64,000 bases of DNA, taken from Actinomycetota bacterium (GTDB lineage: Bacteria; Actinomycetota; Acidimicrobiia; Acidimicrobiales; Microtrichaceae). The stretch lies in the NCBI GenBank assembly GCA_016870275.1, contig VGBZ01000010.1, positions 21,290-85,289 on the forward strand, in the 5' to 3' direction. The stretch's first letter is position 1, and every line of letters starts with the position of its first letter. Of the stretch, positions 24,676-33,419 are shown piece after piece. The notes below the pieces were generated by a model. The model saw nothing but the letters and a program-made list of their open reading frames with translations, made no database searches and had not been told where the DNA came from. The translations under genes were made by a program, and so were the position numbers.

Positions 24676-25383
24676 ATGGGGTCGATCCGTATCTTCGACC
24701 CATCTGCGCACGAGTTCCTCGAACCGAGGAACGCATACCCCGCTTCGGTAGTGACTCTCATCAGTGATGCTGAACTCGATGGGTCGTCAGTGCGCTGGCA
24801 TCATCCCGGGAGCGAAACTGAACTGCAGCTCTTCGAGATGGCGCTAGAGCCCGGGATCCAGTTGTCTCCGCACGCTCACGCCGCTGACGAGATCATTGCT
24901 GTTCTCTCCGGGGGCCTCACAGTTGGGCAGAACACATACGGACCTGGTGCCTCAATCTATGTCGAGGGAGGCACGTTGTACTCGGTGACTGCGGGGCCTG
25001 CTGGTTGTCGGTTCCTGAATTTCCGTGCAGCTATGGACAAGACGTACTTCACCCCGTCAACCCACCGTGAAATGCTTCGTGGAAAAGGGCGCTCGAATGA
25101 GCTGAAAACCTATGTGGCTTGGTGCGAAATCGACGCTGACCCTGAGGTGCTCGCCGAACTGCGTCCCTCCCATCAAGAGTACGTTGCGCAGCATCGCAAT
25201 CAACTCGTCGGTGGCGGCGTCATCGGGAGCAAAGCACCAATTGGCGTTCTGTTCATCATCGAGGCCTCAGATGTCGATGGAGCCCGAGCGTTCGTGAGCA
25301 ATGACCCCTACTACCGGATCTACGGAGATGTTCGGGTGGAGCAGTACTTGCAGCGAGTAGCGCCAACGACCCGTAGTGGATGA
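24676..25383 (+). CDS. Cupin domain fused to a YCII-like domain
   Basis: The protein is 235 aa from ATG 24676, preceded by GGAGCGG; an in-frame upstream start at 24586 would add 30 poorly conserved residues. The N-terminal half is a small cupin with the metal-site cluster HAHAADE at residues 66-72 and GPGASIYVEGG. The C-terminal half resembles YCII/EthD-like ferredoxin-fold domains (HQEYVAQHRNQL, GVLFIIEASDVDGARAF, PYYRIYGD), about 166-226. I do not know a function for this combination; YCII domains are often small-molecule binding or dehydrochlorinase-like. It is the first gene of the lower-GC middle segment and is divergent from the ketosynthase. Confidence 0.75.
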   Translation: MGSIRIFDPSAHEFLEPRNAYPASVVTLISDAELDGSSVRWHHPGSETELQLFEMALEPGIQLSPHAHAADEIIAVLSGGLTVGQNTYGPGASIYVEGGTLYSVTAGPAGCRFLNFRAAMDKTYFTPSTHREMLRGKGRSNELKTYVAWCEIDADPEVLAELRPSHQEYVAQHRNQLVGGGVIGSKAPIGVLFIIEASDVDGARAFVSNDPYYRIYGDVRVEQYLQRVAPTTRSG

Positions 25384-25570
25384 TCACGAGCTGAACCAGA
25401 GAAGATGTGCTCGGGGTGAGGTGTCGGTTGGCCGTTGTGGTCACCCGGCGGCGACTCAACCCCGTGGGTTCGCGGTCGAGCAATCTGAAGTCTTGGCACC
25501 TTCGCTTCGGCACGCACGTAGACACCGCAGCGCCGGCCGCCGCGGTCTCACCGTTGTTTCGGATCGTTCG

Positions 25571-27301
25571 CTACCCGTTGTCGGAAGCCAGTGGGCCATC
25601 TCGCCACGGGTCGACTGCGGGTACCGCAGTCATCCGCCGCTCGTCGATCTCCTCTTGCGACCAGATCCGGTATGGCGACGGCCCGTCGGGCACTGAGATG
25701 TCGAGCTGTTGCCCCAAGCACTCCTCGAGCCACTTGGCGAAATCCCCGTGGTAGGACATGACTGCACCCCCCGACGAGTGCGGACGGTCCCAGCGGCCGA
25801 GTAGTGAATCGCCAAAGTGGAACTCGCGCTCTTCGCCCTTGTGGACATGACGGATGACAGGGTGGATGAAGACCGCCAGGTCCGGTCTCGTCGGGTCGGA
25901 AGGGCCGCTGAAGCTCAGCGGTGGTTCTTCGTGCTTGTGGAAGCCGAATTCGAGCGTCATCAGGAACACGTGATCCTGACCGAACGAGCGTTCGCGCAAG
26001 AGGTTGAGCGGCAGCTCGGGCAGGATCGTGGCGCGTGACAGGTCGGTTGGCACGACGATCGCATCGGCGATGAATCCCCATTGCTCGTTGAGAGCTGCGG
26101 TCGTGCTGAAGCGCTGGTAGATCCAGTCGACCAGCACATTCCAGTCGACCGGGTCGAAAACTTGGGCCGGAAGCGGTACGTCCTCGTAACGCTCGTCGAT
26201 GAGGTTGGCCAGCGTGCGGATGTTGTAGCGGTAGCCGTGGATGACTCCGGATGCCGACTTCTTCAGTCGGTCAGCCCCGATCATGGCGCCGCCGACGAAG
26301 AACAAGTTGGGCACGTTGACCGACTCCCAACTCGTGGTGAGCTCTGGATACTTCGACCGGTCCCAGGTCCTGGGCACGATCTCCGGATCGAAAAGCTCGG
26401 TCGGGACCCACTTCCACCCGGTGCAGCGAATGATGATGTCGTACTCGCGTGAGAGGTGCAAGGTCCCCGGTGGGTCGGCATCGGGGTAGTCGTATTCGTG
26501 CTCGGTCTTCAACGTTCCGTCGGGAAGCTTGATGATTCGTCGAACCCTCGGGGTCAACACGCCGTGGAGGAGCTTGAGGTGGAACATGTCGATGATGTTC
26601 TTGTTCGTGGCCCGAATGTCGCCGACCTGGTGGGTGTCCCACGCAAAGCGAGCCGGCCGCTTGAGTAGCACATTGACGTATGCCGCAACCCCGAGGAGTC
26701 GGTCGGCGGTCTCGAACGCAGAGTTGCCTTGGCCGATGATTCCAACTCGCTTGTTTCGATAGAACTCGATGTCACGAGGTTGATCGCCGTAGTCGATGGC
26801 GTGTTCGATTCCCTCGATTTCCTCAGGCACCATGGACTCCACCGGCCCGGTGCCCATGAAGAGCACCTCGCACTCGAAATCCTTGGTGCTCGTCGACAGC
26901 ACGAAGTTCCCGCGCTCGTTCCGGCTGATCCTCTCGACCTCGGTACCGTATTGAATCCTCAGGTTGGTGGCCTTGGCGAAGTCGTTGAGGTACTCAACGA
27001 TGAGATCTGCTTCTGGGTAGAGGTCGTCGGTGTATGGAGGGAAGACGATTTTTTCTTCCGACAACAACGAGTTCCAGTCAGTACGCATGTTGAATTCTTC
27101 ATCTTCAAACCAGTTGTACTTCTTGTTGAAGGAGTTCAGACGCCGGCTGATCGGATACTCCGAGAAGAATGCGCCAGCAGCGCAACTCCGCTCGAGGATC
27201 ACGTAGTCACGCCCTCGCGTTTCCAGGAAGTAGCCGGTCTGGATTCCACCCGGACCAGCGCCGACGATGATGTACTTGTGGAATTCAACCGGTTCGTCCA
27301 A
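25571..27301 (-). CDS. FAD/NAD(P)-dependent monooxygenase-like flavoprotein
   Basis: The 576-aa protein starts at TTG 27301, which has GGAGG 7 nt upstream. The FAD-binding GAGPGG is at residues 14-19 and a second Rossmann motif GQGNSA at 190-195. Further along are FFVGGAMIGADRLKKSASG and a ~180-residue C-terminal extension. The layout matches flavin-containing monooxygenases and FOXRED2-like FAD oxidoreductases, which use NADPH and O2 or reduce disulfides. Asn and Phe-rich segments in the first 70 residues and less extreme third-position G/C set it apart from the flanking genes. It is probably in the same transcript as the acyl-CoA ligase upstream. Substrate unknown. Confidence 0.82.
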   Translation of the reverse strand: MDEPVEFHKYIIVGAGPGGIQTGYFLETRGRDYVILERSCAAGAFFSEYPISRRLNSFNKKYNWFEDEEFNMRTDWNSLLSEEKIVFPPYTDDLYPEADLIVEYLNDFAKATNLRIQYGTEVERISRNERGNFVLSTSTKDFECEVLFMGTGPVESMVPEEIEGIEHAIDYGDQPRDIEFYRNKRVGIIGQGNSAFETADRLLGVAAYVNVLLKRPARFAWDTHQVGDIRATNKNIIDMFHLKLLHGVLTPRVRRIIKLPDGTLKTEHEYDYPDADPPGTLHLSREYDIIIRCTGWKWVPTELFDPEIVPRTWDRSKYPELTTSWESVNVPNLFFVGGAMIGADRLKKSASGVIHGYRYNIRTLANLIDERYEDVPLPAQVFDPVDWNVLVDWIYQRFSTTAALNEQWGFIADAIVVPTDLSRATILPELPLNLLRERSFGQDHVFLMTLEFGFHKHEEPPLSFSGPSDPTRPDLAVFIHPVIRHVHKGEEREFHFGDSLLGRWDRPHSSGGAVMSYHGDFAKWLEECLGQQLDISVPDGPSPYRIWSQEEIDERRMTAVPAVDPWRDGPLASDNG

Positions 27302-27581
27302 CCCGCCGCCTCCGAGTTCGCAGGATTATCTGCCCAGCTGGTGCATTGTACCGCTCACCTGCGAACCTGCGATCCGTACCGAGCTCTCGGTGATGACATC
27401 GGATCTCGAGACGATCTCGTCGAAGTGCTGGATCGGGTCATCGGTCTGATCAGTTGCAACAGCGTGCGCTCGTCCACCACGAGATGCCCGATGTCATCGG
27501 GTCAGGTCGGCTCGGTCGACTCGCTGCGAGGGAGGCCCCGCACATCGCGATCTCGGACACCCGGGAGAGTCCGGTCGTTCG
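27302..27581. other. 280-bp gap between leftward genes, no supported gene
   Basis: The gap separates the acyl-CoA ligase from the flavoprotein. Short minus-strand frames of 27-50 codons exist but none has both a ribosome-binding site and a recognisable product, and an acyl carrier protein is not present. The GGAGG that serves the flavoprotein TTG start is at its left edge. Confidence 0.45.
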
Positions 27582-29177
27582 TCATGTCTCACGTCGCGTG
27601 AGTTCGGCGCGGAGTCCCGGCTTGTCCGCCTTGCCCACGGCTGTCCTCGGAATGGCGTCGAACTCCTCGAATCTGGTGGGGATCCACCATGACGGCACGA
27701 GGTTCATCAAGTGAGACTCGAGCGCTTGTCGGTCGAGACGGTGACCGCCGGCGAGCACCACACAGGCGACGGGGCGCTCGCCCCACTGCTCGTCGGGGAC
27801 TCCGACAACAGCGACTTCGGCCACGGAGTCATGGCCGATCAGGTGATTTTCGAGTTCAACTGACGAGATCCATTCGCCGCCCGACTTGATGACATCCTTG
27901 AGTCGATCGACGATCTGGATGAAGCCAACCTCGTTGCGGACGACCAGGTCCCCCGTCCGAAGCCACCCGTCGTCGGTGACGCTCGACGCCGTTCGGCCTC
28001 CGAGATAGCCGATGGTCACCCATGGTCCACGGACCTGGAGCTCACCACTGACGCCGCTGCCGGCGTTCACTTCCCTGCCGGACTCATCGATGACTCGTAC
28101 CTCCAGCCCGGGGACCGGGAGACCGACGGAACCCGGAACGACCCCGTCAGTTTCGAGATCCGTCACGGTCGGGATGGCGCGATTGATCGTGGCGAACGGG
28201 CTCGTCTCGGTCATCCCCCAGATCTGGGTGAGCGGAAGCCCGGTCGCTTCGCGGAATCGATCCGACAGCACTGGTGGAACCGCCGATGCACCTGAGATGA
28301 CTCTGCGAAGAGCGGGCAGACTTCGATTCTCGAGGTGAGGAAGAACGGACGTCCACACCGTCGGGACTCCATTCGTGACCGTGACCGCCTGTTCTTCGAG
28401 CAAGGTGGCGAGAGCGGGGCCTGAGAGATCGGACCCGGGTAGTACGAGAGGGCAGCCAACAAGCGCAGCGGCGTGGATGAATCCGACTGCGTTCGCGTGG
28501 AACATGGGGACAATCGGCATCACCACGTCGTCCGGGGCGATGCCGATACCTCCGGCAGCGGTGACGGCCATTGCGTGCAGAACCAGTGACCGATGTGAGT
28601 AGACGACCCCTTTCGGCAGCCCGGTCGTACCGCCCGTGTGGCAGATCATCGCCGGACTGCGCTCATCGGTGACGTCACCGAGGTCGACACGCCCGCAGTC
28701 CGCCAGAAGGGACTCGAGCTCATGCACCTGTCCTCCCATTGGGGGCTCGACAGGTTCGGGGGTGTCGGCGAATTCAATGAGATGCCGTATCGACGGTGCA
28801 GCGTCGGTGAGTTGGACGGCCAACGCACCGAGTGAAGAGGGTGCAACGAGGACCTCAGCACCGCTCTCAGCGATGACCGCAACGAGGGCCTCGACTGCGA
28901 AACGGGGATTGAGCGTGTGGAGCACCCGGCGGGCACACGGGACTCCGAGATAGAGCTCGACGTGCTCCGAGGTCGACCAGGCCAACGAGGCGACCACTCC
29001 ACCAGCACGAACCCCGAGCGAGGTGAGGATTGGGTCCCATCGAGCGGCGCGATCGACGATCTCGGACCAGGTCGAAGTGCGAATCCCGCCCCGGTCCGCT
29101 GTCTTGACCTCGACAAGCCCTGACACCGTTCGAGCTCGCCGGGCGATCAGTCCCAATGACAAGGGGAGGTCACCCAT
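27582..29177 (-). CDS. AMP-forming acyl-CoA synthetase / fatty-acid-CoA ligase
   Basis: The protein is 531 aa from ATG 29177; a TTG at 29207 would add 10 residues. The ANL-superfamily motifs are all present: [10 protein letters not shown] (A3) around 181-190, GMTETSP (A5), GWLRTGDL (A7), [15 protein letters not shown] (A8) and the catalytic lysine region RTAVGKADK near the C-terminus. These enzymes adenylate a carboxylate and form a CoA thioester. It most resembles medium/long-chain fatty-acid CoA ligases (the GDLPLSL N-terminus is typical). With the ketosynthase and acyltransferase nearby it could supply an acyl group, though this one lies in the lower-GC part and may have come with the flavoprotein. 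Confidence 0.9.
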   Translation of the reverse strand: MGDLPLSLGLIARRARTVSGLVEVKTADRGGIRTSTWSEIVDRAARWDPILTSLGVRAGGVVASLAWSTSEHVELYLGVPCARRVLHTLNPRFAVEALVAVIAESGAEVLVAPSSLGALAVQLTDAAPSIRHLIEFADTPEPVEPPMGGQVHELESLLADCGRVDLGDVTDERSPAMICHTGGTTGLPKGVVYSHRSLVLHAMAVTAAGGIGIAPDDVVMPIVPMFHANAVGFIHAAALVGCPLVLPGSDLSGPALATLLEEQAVTVTNGVPTVWTSVLPHLENRSLPALRRVISGASAVPPVLSDRFREATGLPLTQIWGMTETSPFATINRAIPTVTDLETDGVVPGSVGLPVPGLEVRVIDESGREVNAGSGVSGELQVRGPWVTIGYLGGRTASSVTDDGWLRTGDLVVRNEVGFIQIVDRLKDVIKSGGEWISSVELENHLIGHDSVAEVAVVGVPDEQWGERPVACVVLAGGHRLDRQALESHLMNLVPSWWIPTRFEEFDAIPRTAVGKADKPGLRAELTRRET

Positions 29178-29429
29178 CGTGGACTCGATGACAGGACTGG
29201 AGGTCAAGAGATGAACATACTCCCAGCGGGCGCTCGTCGAGACTGAGATGGTTCGACACCGAGGCGCTGATCTCGAGGGAGAGGTTCTCGGATTCCCCTT
29301 CGATCAGAACCTGTCGCCCGCTGCGTCCACCTGTCGGGGATCCCTGTCGGGGATCGCCGAACGGTGCTTCAGTTCAGGGGAGGGCACTGGTGATGCCTCG
29401 GCGTGGGGTCCCGGGAACGGGGTTCGGAT
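29178..29429. other. Intergenic region, nothing coding seen
   Basis: About 250 bp between the ligase start and the stop of the aminotransferase, both leftward. The bases contain CTGTCGGGGAT twice in close succession (near 29330-29353), a short direct repeat. A promoter for the ligase is expected here; I could not identify it. Confidence 0.35.
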
Positions 29430-30593
29430 TCAGCGTCGGCCGGCGAGGTCGATGGCGATGGCGAGGTGCTCGCACACGTCATCGACGTCGGTCGTTCGGA
29501 GTCGTGCGTGCAGTGGCAGCGTGAGGGCACGTCGGGCGAGGTCGTCGCAGACCGAGAGTCCGGTCGGGCCAATGGTGGCGTGATCACGAAACCACGAGAG
29601 ATGGTGAAGCGGCGTGTAGTGGAGGCCGGTGGCGATTCCCGCCGACTCGAGGTAACCCACAATCTGATCCCGGTCGATCCCGTGGTCGAGCACGACGACG
29701 GCGAGGTGGTCGGCGTTTCCCGGCCCGGTTGCTCCCGGGACCAGCGAGACTCCCTCGATCGTCGAGACGTGCCTCCTGTATTGGTTGGCGAGGGTTCGTC
29801 GGTGCTCCTGTCTGGAGGCGAACGATCGGAGTTGGACTCGTCCCATGGCGGCCAGGGAGTCCGGCAGATTCGCTTTCCGGCCAGGTCGGCGGATGTCACC
29901 GGCGCTCCACCGACCAGATCGCTGTCGCGACCACGCATCCTCGTCGAGACCGTGGTGTCGGTGGACCTTGGCGAATGCAGCCAGTTCGCCATCGGTCGTG
30001 GCGAGGGCACCACCCTCCCCGGTGGTCAGGTTCTTGGTTGCGTGGAACGAGAAAGCTGCGGCAACGCTCCGGCGCCCGGCTACGGGTCCGTCGGCGTCGC
30101 TCGCTCCGAAGGCGTGGGCTGCGTCCTCAACGATCGGGACGCCTGCCGATCTGGCCAGATCCAGAACGGAGTGGTCCACCGGTCGTCCTGCGAAATGGAC
30201 TGGGATCAGGAGATTGAGGCCCTGATCGATGGCACCGGCGAGCGAATCGGCGGCGACCTGCAGGGTGTGGCGGTCGACGTCGAGGAGCACGATCGTCGCC
30301 CCGCTGAGTGCAGCCGGAACAGCGGTCGCCGGGTGGGTCCATGCTGGGACACCGACACGACTCCCTGGTGGGAGGTCGAGGCGGTCGACGGCGACCTCGA
30401 TCGCCGCAGTGCACGAGTTCATGCAGACCACATGCACACCGCCGAGGTGGTCGGCCAACTCCTCTTCGAATCGATCGCACTCGGGCCCGGTTCCGATCCA
30501 GCCCGATTCCAGAACTCGCTGAACGGCGGCCATCTCATCGGGACCGATTGATGGTGCGTTGATCGCGATACGGCTTGGACGGCCGTCGGTCAC
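29430..30593 (-). CDS. DegT/DnrJ/EryC1/StrS aminotransferase 1
   Basis: This 387-aa PLP enzyme has the family's internal aldimine lysine, Lys187, in FSFHATKNLTTGEGG. VEDAAHAFGA at 155-164 and the N-terminal GWIGTGPECDRFEE are also present. Members transaminate nucleotide keto-sugars (for example UDP- or dTDP-4-keto sugars) using glutamate or glutamine. It should provide an aminosugar for this locus. The sequence ends with a normal C-terminal tail, so the gene appears intact. It lies 72 nt upstream of nothing else in its own direction except the ligase array; a leftward PhyH gene precedes it, so PhyH B and this gene could be co-transcribed. Confidence 0.92.
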   Translation of the reverse strand: MTDGRPSRIAINAPSIGPDEMAAVQRVLESGWIGTGPECDRFEEELADHLGGVHVVCMNSCTAAIEVAVDRLDLPPGSRVGVPAWTHPATAVPAALSGATIVLLDVDRHTLQVAADSLAGAIDQGLNLLIPVHFAGRPVDHSVLDLARSAGVPIVEDAAHAFGASDADGPVAGRRSVAAAFSFHATKNLTTGEGGALATTDGELAAFAKVHRHHGLDEDAWSRQRSGRWSAGDIRRPGRKANLPDSLAAMGRVQLRSFASRQEHRRTLANQYRRHVSTIEGVSLVPGATGPGNADHLAVVVLDHGIDRDQIVGYLESAGIATGLHYTPLHHLSWFRDHATIGPTGLSVCDDLARRALTLPLHARLRTTDVDDVCEHLAIAIDLAGRR

Positions 30594-30665
30594 GGGCGCC
30601 CCGGTTGGTCAACTGTTTCGGGAATCATCACAGTCGTCAGGCAAGTGGTTCAGGGCGCCACTACC

Positions 30666-31592
30666 TCACGCCACGGTCTCGGATTGGAGCCGGTCCGGTG
30701 CGAGGAGGCTGGCTGCACGTCGGCGGGCGAGAGGTCGCTTCGTGCTGCGGTGCATGCGGAGGAGATCGGGCATCGTGATGGTGGGACGCTCGTAGTTGGC
30801 GAGTTGCAGGAACAGTTCGCCGGTCGGCTGTTCCCCGATGTTGAACGACGTGAAGAAGGCACGGTCGACCTGATAGCCCTCCACGCCTCCATCATCCCGC
30901 CGATAGAAGTGCAGTGGCTGGGCGTCCTCGGGAATCGCATTCATGTACGCAGCCACCCGTGTGCGTCCTGATGTGTTCTGACCCGTCGTGTGCAACAACC
31001 GTCCGTCCATCACCATGACCTCGCCGACTTGAACCTCGACGTCGATCATGAGCTCGCGGTCGATCCGCTCGGCGATCTCCTGATACGGATTCGGGAAGCC
31101 GGGGCTACCCCGGAGCCCCTGCAGGTAATGGTGGCTCCCGGGAAGGACACGCATGAGGCCCTCGACGCGTGTGATCGGCGTCAATGGCATCCAGCAGGTC
31201 AGACCTGCCCCACGTGACTCGTCGATCGTGTTCCAGTCCTGATGGACGGGTACCACGGTTGATCCGGTGGGAGGTTTGACCATCATGGCTGCGACGAGAC
31301 ACTGGTGGTCCAGGAGGATTCTGTCGCACGGCGGCCACACGATCTGTTGCAACTCACGGTCGACGTCTTCCTTGTATTGGCGACTGGTCGAGTGGATGCT
31401 TGCGTAGTAGCCGGAATCGATTCCGGAGTCGCACTGCTGGTACACATCCAGCGCCTGTTCGATGATGTCGTTGTCGGCGACACGAACCACCACATATCCG
31501 TCTGTGTCGAGCCGACGGTTCAGGGTTCGGTCGCGAAGGCGTTGTTGATCGTGAGATCGCACGAGTCCGAGTGTACGGCCTGTCACACCCAC
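30666..31592 (-). CDS. Phytanoyl-CoA dioxygenase (PhyH)-family protein B
   Basis: The 308-aa protein starts at GTG 31592. The iron ligands are His117 and Asp119 (VPVHQDW) and distal His201 (GRLLHTTG), with Arg210/212 for 2-oxoglutarate. The metal motif is followed by NTIDE, placing it in the same subgroup as the PhyH proteins C-F, which have DW or N-W plus VDE. Between the motifs, MRVLPGSHHY is conserved in all of them. Family enzymes hydroxylate organic acids or amino-sugar-type substrates. It is divergent from the SGNH hydrolase 2 gene and about 70 nt before the aminotransferase. Confidence 0.86.
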   Translation of the reverse strand: MGVTGRTLGLVRSHDQQRLRDRTLNRRLDTDGYVVVRVADNDIIEQALDVYQQCDSGIDSGYYASIHSTSRQYKEDVDRELQQIVWPPCDRILLDHQCLVAAMMVKPPTGSTVVPVHQDWNTIDESRGAGLTCWMPLTPITRVEGLMRVLPGSHHYLQGLRGSPGFPNPYQEIAERIDRELMIDVEVQVGEVMVMDGRLLHTTGQNTSGRTRVAAYMNAIPEDAQPLHFYRRDDGGVEGYQVDRAFFTSFNIGEQPTGELFLQLANYERPTITMPDLLRMHRSTKRPLARRRAASLLAPDRLQSETVA

Positions 31593-31703
31593 TTTCTACG
31601 GGCGACCTGGACTCTCGATCGGTTCCTGGGGCTCTGCGAGTTCAGTCGAGGGATCCCGCTCGGTCGCTGGGGACAGGCGGGCGCTGGGTTGTGGCGGTCG
31701 CAC

Positions 31704-31743
31704 GTCGTGAGCGAGGCAGGTCGTGAGCGAGGCAGGTCGTGAG
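31704..31743. repeat. 16-bp tandem repeat, 2.5 copies
   Basis: The unit GTCGTGAGCGAGGCAG occurs at 31704-31719 and 31720-31735, with the first eight bases again at 31736-31743. It lies between divergent PhyH B and SGNH 2 genes. Too few copies and no spacers, so it is not a CRISPR array; it may be a slippage product or a cluster of protein-binding sites. Confidence 0.6.
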
Positions 31744-31805
31744 ATGTTGGGGAGCGGCGAGGAGGAGTTCGGGCGAGGGTGTCAACGTAGGACCCTCGGT
31801 TAGAA

Positions 31806-31847
31806 TTTGTCCTCAACCTGAAGACAAAATCTGGTCATCGGTTGAGG
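31806..31847 (+). promoter_or_regulatory. Inverted repeats covering the SGNH 2 ribosome-binding region
   Basis: CCTCAACC (31811-31818) is perfectly complementary to GGTTGAGG (31840-31847), which lies just before the GGCGGGGG Shine-Dalgarno-like stretch of the gene starting at 31863. A second pair, TTTGTC (31806-31811) and GACAAA (31823-31828), overlaps the first and would form an alternative hairpin. Two mutually exclusive stems next to a start codon could modulate translation; it could equally be an operator. Confidence 0.35.
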
Positions 31848-31862
31848 CGGGGGCAATTCATC

Positions 31863-33368
31863 GTGACTGGCCGGGCAGAGATCCCTGAGGCGAACAGCGT
31901 CCGAGGAGACCTGACGTGGAGCGAGGTGGCCAGGCGTGCGGTCATACCATCCGTCGTGGCGCTGGTGGCTTTGGTTTTCGGGCTCTCCGGCCTGGCCTGG
32001 TTCGCCGGTCTTGCTGCCCTTGGGATGGTCGGGATCGGTCTGTTGCGGCCAAGCCTGGCTCGCCGATTCGATCAGGCGCTGGGGGAGCTCGCAGCGTCGA
32101 TCGCCACGGTGGTAGGACGGATCCTGGCCGTGTTGGGTTGGGTCGTGCTGGTCTTTCCTGTCTGGGCAGTGGGGTCGATCGTGCCTGCTCTCGAGCGCCG
32201 CCGTGTCGGCGGTCAGTCGCTCGGGTGGGTCCGAACAACTTCGGAGTCCCGGACCAGCTTCACCAAAACTTTCAGCTCTCCGCCGGCGAGGGGCCCGAAT
32301 TGGCCATTCCGAGCGGTCGCCTTCTTCGGTGCCGTGGCGCTCGGTGCGCTTGGTGCACTGTTCTGGGCCGGTGGAGGTTCGGCGAATTCCGGGGTGCTCC
32401 AGTCGGCCTCACCGGTGATCCTGAGACCGCAGGTGTTCGAGCCGGAGGCGGAGGCGTGGGCGCTCTCGTATGCCTTTGCGGAGGAACCATGGGCTCAGGA
32501 GGCGATTGCTGATGCTGCGAGCATTTCAGGCCGCCCAGATCCCGTGCTGGGCTGGCGCAGCAACGATCTCGTTTCGAAACACGTCAACATCGTCGACGGC
32601 CGCAGAGTTTCGTGGACCCCGCCGAATCCGACGATCACGGTGTGGTTCTTCGGCGGCTCGACGATGTTCGGAGATGGTCAGCGCGATGGCCACACGATCC
32701 CTTCTGCAGTAGCGCGCGCTGCGGCCGCAGATGGGGTGCAGATCGAGGCCGTCAACTTCGGCGTCGGGAGCTACAACAACTTTCAGGAGACCATGACGTT
32801 CGTGCAGGCGCTCGAGGAGATGCCTCCTCCCGACATGGCGGTCTTCTACGACGGGGCCAACGAGTGGTCCACTGCACTCGAACGAGCCAACTTCGGCGAA
32901 GTCGATCCGAGTCGGATCTACTACCAGGCTGCGAGCGAGGAGGAACGGGCAGATCGCGTGGCGCGTGCCCCAGAGCTGACACTGTCGTCTGACCAGCAGT
33001 TCGAGGCCGTAGTCGATCTCGGCGCTGCCCAGTATCGACGTGGCGTCAGAATCGCTGAGGCGGCGGCTGCGGCGAAAGGTGTTGAGATCGTTCACATCTG
33101 GCAGCCCGGGGTCTGGTCGACACCGGTCCGCCCGTTCACCGATGAACTGCTCGATCGTTGGCAGCTCACTTCTGAGTCGCTCGAGCAGATTCGTTCCCTG
33201 ATGCAGCAGATGAAGGAACGATCAGGGGTCAATCCGGTCGATCTGAGTGATGCGCTTGCGGAGGTTGATCAACCGACCTTCTTCGATCCTGCTCACACGA
33301 ACGAGCTCGGGGCTCGGGTGGTGGGCGAGCGGCTGTACACGTTGATCCGACCGATGCTCAACGCGTGA
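31863..33368 (+). CDS. Membrane-anchored SGNH/GDSL hydrolase 2
   Basis: The protein is 501 aa from GTG 31863; a TTG at 31842 gives 508. It is the counterpart of the SGNH protein at 10844. Hydrophobic helices occupy about residues 25-115 and 150-170, followed by the catalytic domain. FGGSTMFGDGQRDGHTI has the candidate nucleophile Ser266. DGANE is at 330-334, and DPAHTNELG holds Asp475 and His478. The two SGNH proteins share the strings DGANE, HTNELGA and GQRD, although the domain between block III and the His motif differs in length. It probably acts on an extracytoplasmic glycan. It is followed 51 nt later by the converging carbamoyltransferase 2. Confidence 0.85.
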   Translation: MTGRAEIPEANSVRGDLTWSEVARRAVIPSVVALVALVFGLSGLAWFAGLAALGMVGIGLLRPSLARRFDQALGELAASIATVVGRILAVLGWVVLVFPVWAVGSIVPALERRRVGGQSLGWVRTTSESRTSFTKTFSSPPARGPNWPFRAVAFFGAVALGALGALFWAGGGSANSGVLQSASPVILRPQVFEPEAEAWALSYAFAEEPWAQEAIADAASISGRPDPVLGWRSNDLVSKHVNIVDGRRVSWTPPNPTITVWFFGGSTMFGDGQRDGHTIPSAVARAAAADGVQIEAVNFGVGSYNNFQETMTFVQALEEMPPPDMAVFYDGANEWSTALERANFGEVDPSRIYYQAASEEERADRVARAPELTLSSDQQFEAVVDLGAAQYRRGVRIAEAAAAAKGVEIVHIWQPGVWSTPVRPFTDELLDRWQLTSESLEQIRSLMQQMKERSGVNPVDLSDALAEVDQPTFFDPAHTNELGARVVGERLYTLIRPMLNA

Positions 33369-33419
33369 GGAACATCGGGGCCTGAGCCCTCAACGGGTGG
33401 CGGATGCAGGATCGGCTGC

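Noticed and set aside
27302..27581. Possible acyl carrier protein or small gene between ligase and flavoprotein
   Set aside because: No DSL motif and no frame with a start, ribosome-binding site and adequate length.
31704..31743. CRISPR array
   Set aside because: Direct tandem copies without spacers and no cas genes.
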